Of a DNA stretch of 64,000 nt, positions 59,972 to 64,000 are shown piece after piece. The number at the start of each line of letters is the position of its first letter. Position 1 is the first letter of the stretch. Position numbers and translations under genes: made by a program. The notes under the pieces are model-generated. The model searched no databases. It was not told where the DNA came from and saw only the letters and a list, made by a program, of their open reading frames with translations. The DNA is taken from contig MNCI01001321.1 of assembly GCA_015680685.1 (NCBI GenBank), positions 195,614 to 259,613 on the forward strand. The letters are read 5' to 3'. The stretch comes from Gnetum montanum. Lineage: Eukaryota > Streptophyta > Gnetopsida > Gnetales > Gnetaceae.

Positions 59972-61320
59972 TGTTAGCATAAATTCCTCCTAACTTTAGG
60001 TATAACTTCCTAACTACATAACTTCCCAACTAAATTGATGAGAAATATCTCCTAACTAGCTGGGTAAGTTGTAACTTCCTTACTTGGGAGAGAAGTTAGC
60101 TAAGATATTTTAAAATATGTAACTACCTTTTGAACCCTATAAAAAGGCTTCAGGGGTAAGAAGAAAATCATCACACACTTGGGGTCACACATTGTAAAAG
60201 ATTGCTTGTAAGATGGCTTGCTAAAGAAAAGATTTTAGCCTCTTTGTCATAGTCCTGCGGGTTATGTAATTTTTTTTTTTTATTTTGTTTAAATTGTTTA
60301 GCTAGTGGTTTAGATAGTATCATCCTTGGCAAGTAATTTTGGGATTTTTAGATTGCTCTTATTGTTCTTGTTGCCCGATAGAAAATTTCTGTTAAAATTT
60401 TGCCATAGAAGCGCTTGTGTTTAAAAGCCTTAAGAGCATTTTAGTAGTAAATTTTATTATTGTGCAACGTATAAGAACTGCTATTGAGATTGTTGTAAGA
60501 GAGCCTCTGCTTGTAGTCATGCCGTTGAACGATTCAATAGTCAAGAGGGTTCAGAAAATCTTTGGTATTTTGATGGGACCAGAATAGCTTCTTTTTATCT
60601 TTAAAGTGAATGTTCGTGGTATTTCAATCAGAAATTGTCAAGTCTTTTGAAGGTTCTGTTGAATGCAATTGTTGACATCCATTATCTAGCCAAAATGGAG
60701 TCTCGTACGTGGTAGTTTATGCAGCAATTTTTGGTAGCATAATAGGATTGTCTTGAAGAAATTGCTTATTTGAGCCTTGGAAGTTTGAACAATTCGTAGA
60801 TATTGAATTTGGGATAGCTTTATTCTGAAGTGTTTAGTTGTATCATTTTACCTTGTTTAAATATTTGAGGTCTTAACACAAATCTGCTTTCTTTTCTGTC
60901 TATTATCATTGAATCTTGATCTATTTCTAGTTTTCTTGTGGAACTATCTCTTTCTCTGGGGAAAATTAGAAGTAGATTCCTAGAGTTGTGCTCAAATGTT
61001 TTTACAAAATTTTATTTGTTACAAGTATGTATCATAAGGACCACATAGACTAGGCAATTGAACAAAATAGCAACTCTCAACAACTCACAGTACTTGGCAA
61101 AGTTGGCTGAATCTCTTTAAGATAAGTCATTTGTAGTTTACACACAATGCAATCATTTCATTTTTCACAACTGCACACTGCAACAGCACACACACATACT
61201 CACATTAACTACTGAGTCTATTTGGAGGTATCTGGGCCTTGGTGTTGCCAGAGACCAACAGGCACCTAAATCCTGTTCAAGGACACTCGTTGGTGGTCAT
61301 GTCCCAAACGGTCGCCAACA
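59972..61320 (+). repeat. Solo LTR related to element C
   Basis: 1349 bp, plus orientation, TGTTAGC...GCCAACA. From about 60080 to 61320 it is the reverse complement of 47277-48540 of LTR C. Its first part is unrelated to the gene-fragment half of LTR C. No internal region and no clear target duplication (ATTAA versus GTTTT). Confidence 0.8.
60138..60146 (+). promoter_or_regulatory. TATA box of solo LTR
   Basis: TATAAAAAG in the context TTGAACCCTATAAAAAGG. LTR C has CCCTATCAAAAG at the aligned place. Confidence 0.6.
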
Positions 61321-61321
61321 G

Positions 61322-61452
61322 TTTTAGGCTATGGTTTTGCCTAAAGGTTACTAATTGGCTGTCTATTGTTATATTTTAGGCCTCAGGAGACATTAGCAAT
61401 CCTAGTAGTGAGGCTAGGAATGACTCACCACTACCTCCTCTAGATGCCACTT
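61322..61452 (+). pseudogene. Tat-B antisense gene, last exon
   Basis: After a TATTTTAG acceptor the exon reads ASGDISNPSSEARNDSPLPP then LDAT and TAG (61450-61452). It repeats and completes the exon interrupted at 46958. 61322-61443 is the right copy of the 122-bp duplication. Confidence 0.7.
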
Positions 61453-61777
61453 AGCAGCATCCATTAGCTTAGCTTGTTGGCTATTTGTCTTTTATTTTCA
61501 TGTTGATGGCTATGATTAGCCAAGATTATGTTATAGATTATTTTTTAACATTTTTACCACACAGTGTAGCCATGGCTATGTATGTTGTGGACATTCTAAC
61601 TTTAAATTTAAATTTTAGTTTTATTTTTGGCTATATATATCTATAGTTGTAGTAAACATTTTAAATGTTGTGAACGTCAAGAATGACTATGTTGATGTTT
61701 TAGTTATAACATTAAATAACCAATGAATGAAATAATAGGCTAAACAAAAAGAAGTATAATAATAACCAAGATATTTG

Positions 61778-61889
61778 CTAGTGTTAGGCCATCATGGGCA
61801 TAGGTTATATTGTGTGATTATGGTGACATTGCTAGTTTAAGACCATGCAGGCCATGATGCTAGTTTAAGGTCTTAGTGGACCAGTAATG
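61778..61889. repeat. Border repeat array, 28-bp period
   Basis: Units at 61778, 61832 and 61860 (CTAGTTTAAGRYCWTRSWGG type). Lies between the end of the antisense gene and the end of gag-protease in Tat-B, the same place as the array in Tat-1. Confidence 0.8.
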
Positions 61890-62084
61890 AAAAAGAAACA
61901 TATATTTATAAGGCTTTTTGATGTTTATAATATGAGTAAAAGTAAAGAAAGTTGTAATAAATAAGTAAAAACACAAATGAAAGTAGAAACTTAGGCTATA
62001 TGCATAGGCTATGTGCAAAAAGAGTAAAAAAAAAATGCATAAAAAGATATAACAAATTGCAAAAGAAAATTTAGGCTATATGGC

Positions 62085-62470
62085 TATTTGGTTATAAGGG
62101 TATGGGATGGAAAGGTTATTTCACTTGTACATATTCTTCCTAATCTTTGTGAGATTAGGGAATGAGTAAGGTTTGTTCTACATAAGCTTGTATTCTCCAT
62201 CATCCTCACTAATGATGATAAAAGGAAGTTCATCCCATCATGCATCCCATTACTTATCATTGTCATTGTTGAGTCATTAATCTCTTTTGGATTATTGGAC
62301 TTCATGGCTAGGAGCTTCTTCTTGAAGCTCCACTTCAAATCCCTGATCTATGTTCACATTGTTGATAGCCAGGGACATTGTGTTATCACCATGAATGATA
62401 ATTTCACATCCATTATAAGGAAGGTGAATTTTTTGATGGATGTGATAGGATATGGTAACCTCTCATGTTT
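62085..62470 (-). pseudogene. Tat-B protease, C-terminal remnant
   Basis: KIHLPYNGCEIIIHGDNTMS (about 62390-62440) matches Tat-1 EIHLPYAGGEVIIHGDKMTP, and WDELPF with NKPYSFPNLTKIRKNMYK matches the extension after the Tat-1 protease. The active-site half is missing or unreadable, so there is an internal deletion between this and gag. Confidence 0.65.
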
Positions 62471-62687
62471 CTTTTCAATGGCTTTAGTCATTTCTTTTAT
62501 GTTGCATGTGTCCACTCTTTAATAGTTGGTCTAGTAATGTGGATGGTTTCATAGGTAAGATAGTGTATTTGAATTTGTCTTTTTTTTTGAAGTTAGGTCT
62601 AGTTATTTTTGATGTAGCAACCTTAGAGGTTGAGGGTTGGTTATTATGGTCATCAGTGGGGGCATTGGGTTGGTTGGCCTTTGGCCC

Positions 62688-64000
62688 CTAGCTTTTGATC
62701 CATGTTTCTTTGGTTACAGTTGCTATGGTTGTATTGTTTTGTTTATTTTTCTCTTTGTTTCTCCATGTATGTTGATTTTTGTATGCTATGTAGGTTGGAT
62801 TGTGACTAGCCTCTACAACATCTTCTATATATTTAATTTGAGAAAATACGTAGCTGAGGGATAGTGGATCAAGGTAGTAGAGGTTGGACTTGATGAATTC
62901 ATTAACTGCTCCCTTAAATATGGCTAACAAGTGGGCTTTGGCTATAGGATCTAGTATTTCATTCAATAGTCCATTCCACCATTGAATGAATTTTTGCATG
63001 GGCTCAAGGGGTCCCTACTTGATCTTCATGAGTGATATAGTGTGCTGTCAAGCTTCAAGTTATACTTGAAGTGGTTAACAAATTGGGCTATCAAGTCCTC
63101 CAAAAAGGATATGGATCCTATGGGTAATACATGGTACCAATCAAGCGCCTTCTTGGTTAAGGACGTAGGGGAAATCCTCATGATGATTTGAGGCCATTAC
63201 TATAAGAGTAAGCATTTAGATCAAAAGGTAATAAGGTGAGCATTGGGATCACCTTCTTTGTTGTATTTGTTAAATTGGGGAATAGGGACACTAGGAGGAA
63301 GTGTCAAGGATGGGACAATAGGACTTATGGGATCATCTTGGTAGAAGTACATAATCTTAATAGTCTATGAGGTAGAGGCCTTAAGCCTTTTCAATTCCTA
63401 CATCAAGTCTTGTATCATTTGGAAGGCTTGATCTAGGCCACGTGATGGCCCTGTTGGTTGTGGGGTTTCTACATAGGGTTGTGACATTTGTTGTAAGGCT
63501 TGTGGCCTTGCTATGGGTTGTATGACAGAAGTAAGTGGTTGTGTTATGGTTGTGACTTATGCACCAAACAAAGAAAAGGATGTTTGTGCTGGTACCTAAG
63601 GATAAATGGGATAAATATGGAGTGTGATCCTTGAGTATCTTGGGGTTCCATGATAGGTCCCACATTGGTAGTTAATGGATTTGTAGTGGTAAAAACCATA
63701 GTCTATGATTGTACAAATTTTGGTTGTATGGAAAATGGCATAGATGTGTTATAGGTTGTTGGTTGTGATGTTGATTGAGTTTGATATGTAGATATGACCA
63801 GTGTGGAACTAGCCATGGTAGGGTAGGAAGGAGTTGAAGATGGTGGCACCATGCCCATAGAGAAAACAAAAGCATTAGAGGAGGGTGATGTGACCTTTGG
63901 GAATGTTTGTTGGAACAATCCTCTTAGGATGTTTTTGGACTTACATTTTACCCTAAATTCATCCTCCTCTTGTTGTTCTTCTAAGCTATGCTTGTCATCT
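62688..64000 (-). pseudogene. Tat-B Gag, runs off the window
   Basis: 62688-62999 reads MQKFIQWWNGLLNEILDPI and AKAHLLAIFKGAVNEFIKSN, the gag core seen in Tat-1 (VQKFIQQWSATLNEIHEPI, GHLLAIFKGIVDNFIKS). To the right, Pro/Thr/Gln-rich pieces (63381-63918) correspond to the N-terminal part of Tat-1 gag. Several stops and frame changes; start codon, PBS and 5' LTR lie outside. Confidence 0.75.

Larger units (their letters stand above)
22850..64000 (-). mobile_element. Tat-A: Tat-like element, left half in window
   Basis: 3' LTR 22850-24328, PPT 24331-24342, pol 25297-28820, spacer 28821-32082, antisense gene 32083-33877. There the 3' LTR of Tat-B interrupts it, so the rest of Tat-A (end of the antisense gene, gag, 5' LTR) must lie to the right of the window. 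It is thus the outermost shell of the nest. All ORFs are decayed. Confidence 0.75.
33878..64000 (-). mobile_element. Tat-B: Tat-like element nested in Tat-A
   Basis: 3' LTR 33878-35394, PPT 35397-35408, border array 35528-35615, pol 35643-39166, spacer to 41657, antisense gene 41658-46958 and 61322-61452, border array 61778-61889, gag-protease from about 62085 to the right edge. Element C and a solo LTR sit between 46958 and 61322. The 5' LTR is to the right of the window. Confidence 0.8.

Overview
The window is nuclear DNA of a vascular plant with a repeat-rich genome. Evidence: an L1-type LINE whose ORF1 carries a plant gag-like domain and a CCHC knuckle; several Ty3/gypsy elements of the Tat type with a second RNase H; fragments of NLR and LRR-receptor genes; and short GT-AG introns. 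The species cannot be read from the sequence. Nearly everything is transposon, mostly decayed by in-frame stops of the kind C-to-T change produces. LAYOUT. 1-4475 is a minus-strand LINE whose 3' end runs off the window, with a GC-rich leader to about 5310. 5311-8023 is AT-rich and holds no gene I can see. 8024-9053 is a small five-exon minus-strand gene that appears intact; I assembled it by hand from splice sites, and it is the only plausible functional host gene here. About 10110-21268 is Tat-1, a truncated minus-strand Tat-like element. 21300-22849 is a plus-strand RNase H/integrase remnant (D). From 22850 there is a nest: Tat-A (minus) starts with its 3' LTR at 22850-24328; Tat-B (minus, 3' LTR 33878-35394) sits inside the antisense gene of Tat-A; element C (minus, 47277-58246, 3.6-kb LTRs) plus a plus-strand solo LTR (59972-61320) sit inside the antisense gene of Tat-B. 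Tat-B resumes at 61322 and its gag reaches the right edge. HOW THE PARTS FIT. Tat-1, Tat-A and Tat-B share one plan, read on the minus strand: LTR - PBS - gag-protease - a large multi-exon gene on the opposite strand - a repeat-rich spacer - RT/RNase H/archaeal-type RNase H/integrase - PPT - LTR. The antisense gene therefore lies between protease and reverse transcriptase, where gag-pol would have to be spliced or otherwise bridged. Short tandem arrays of one 27-30 bp family mark the module borders. Element C is different: one reading frame runs gag-protease-RNase H-RT, with the RNase H before the RT, and its LTRs have an upstream half built from NLR and other gene fragments. Element boundaries were set by eye from shared TGTTGG/TGAAACACC ends, PBS and PPT; no alignment was computed.
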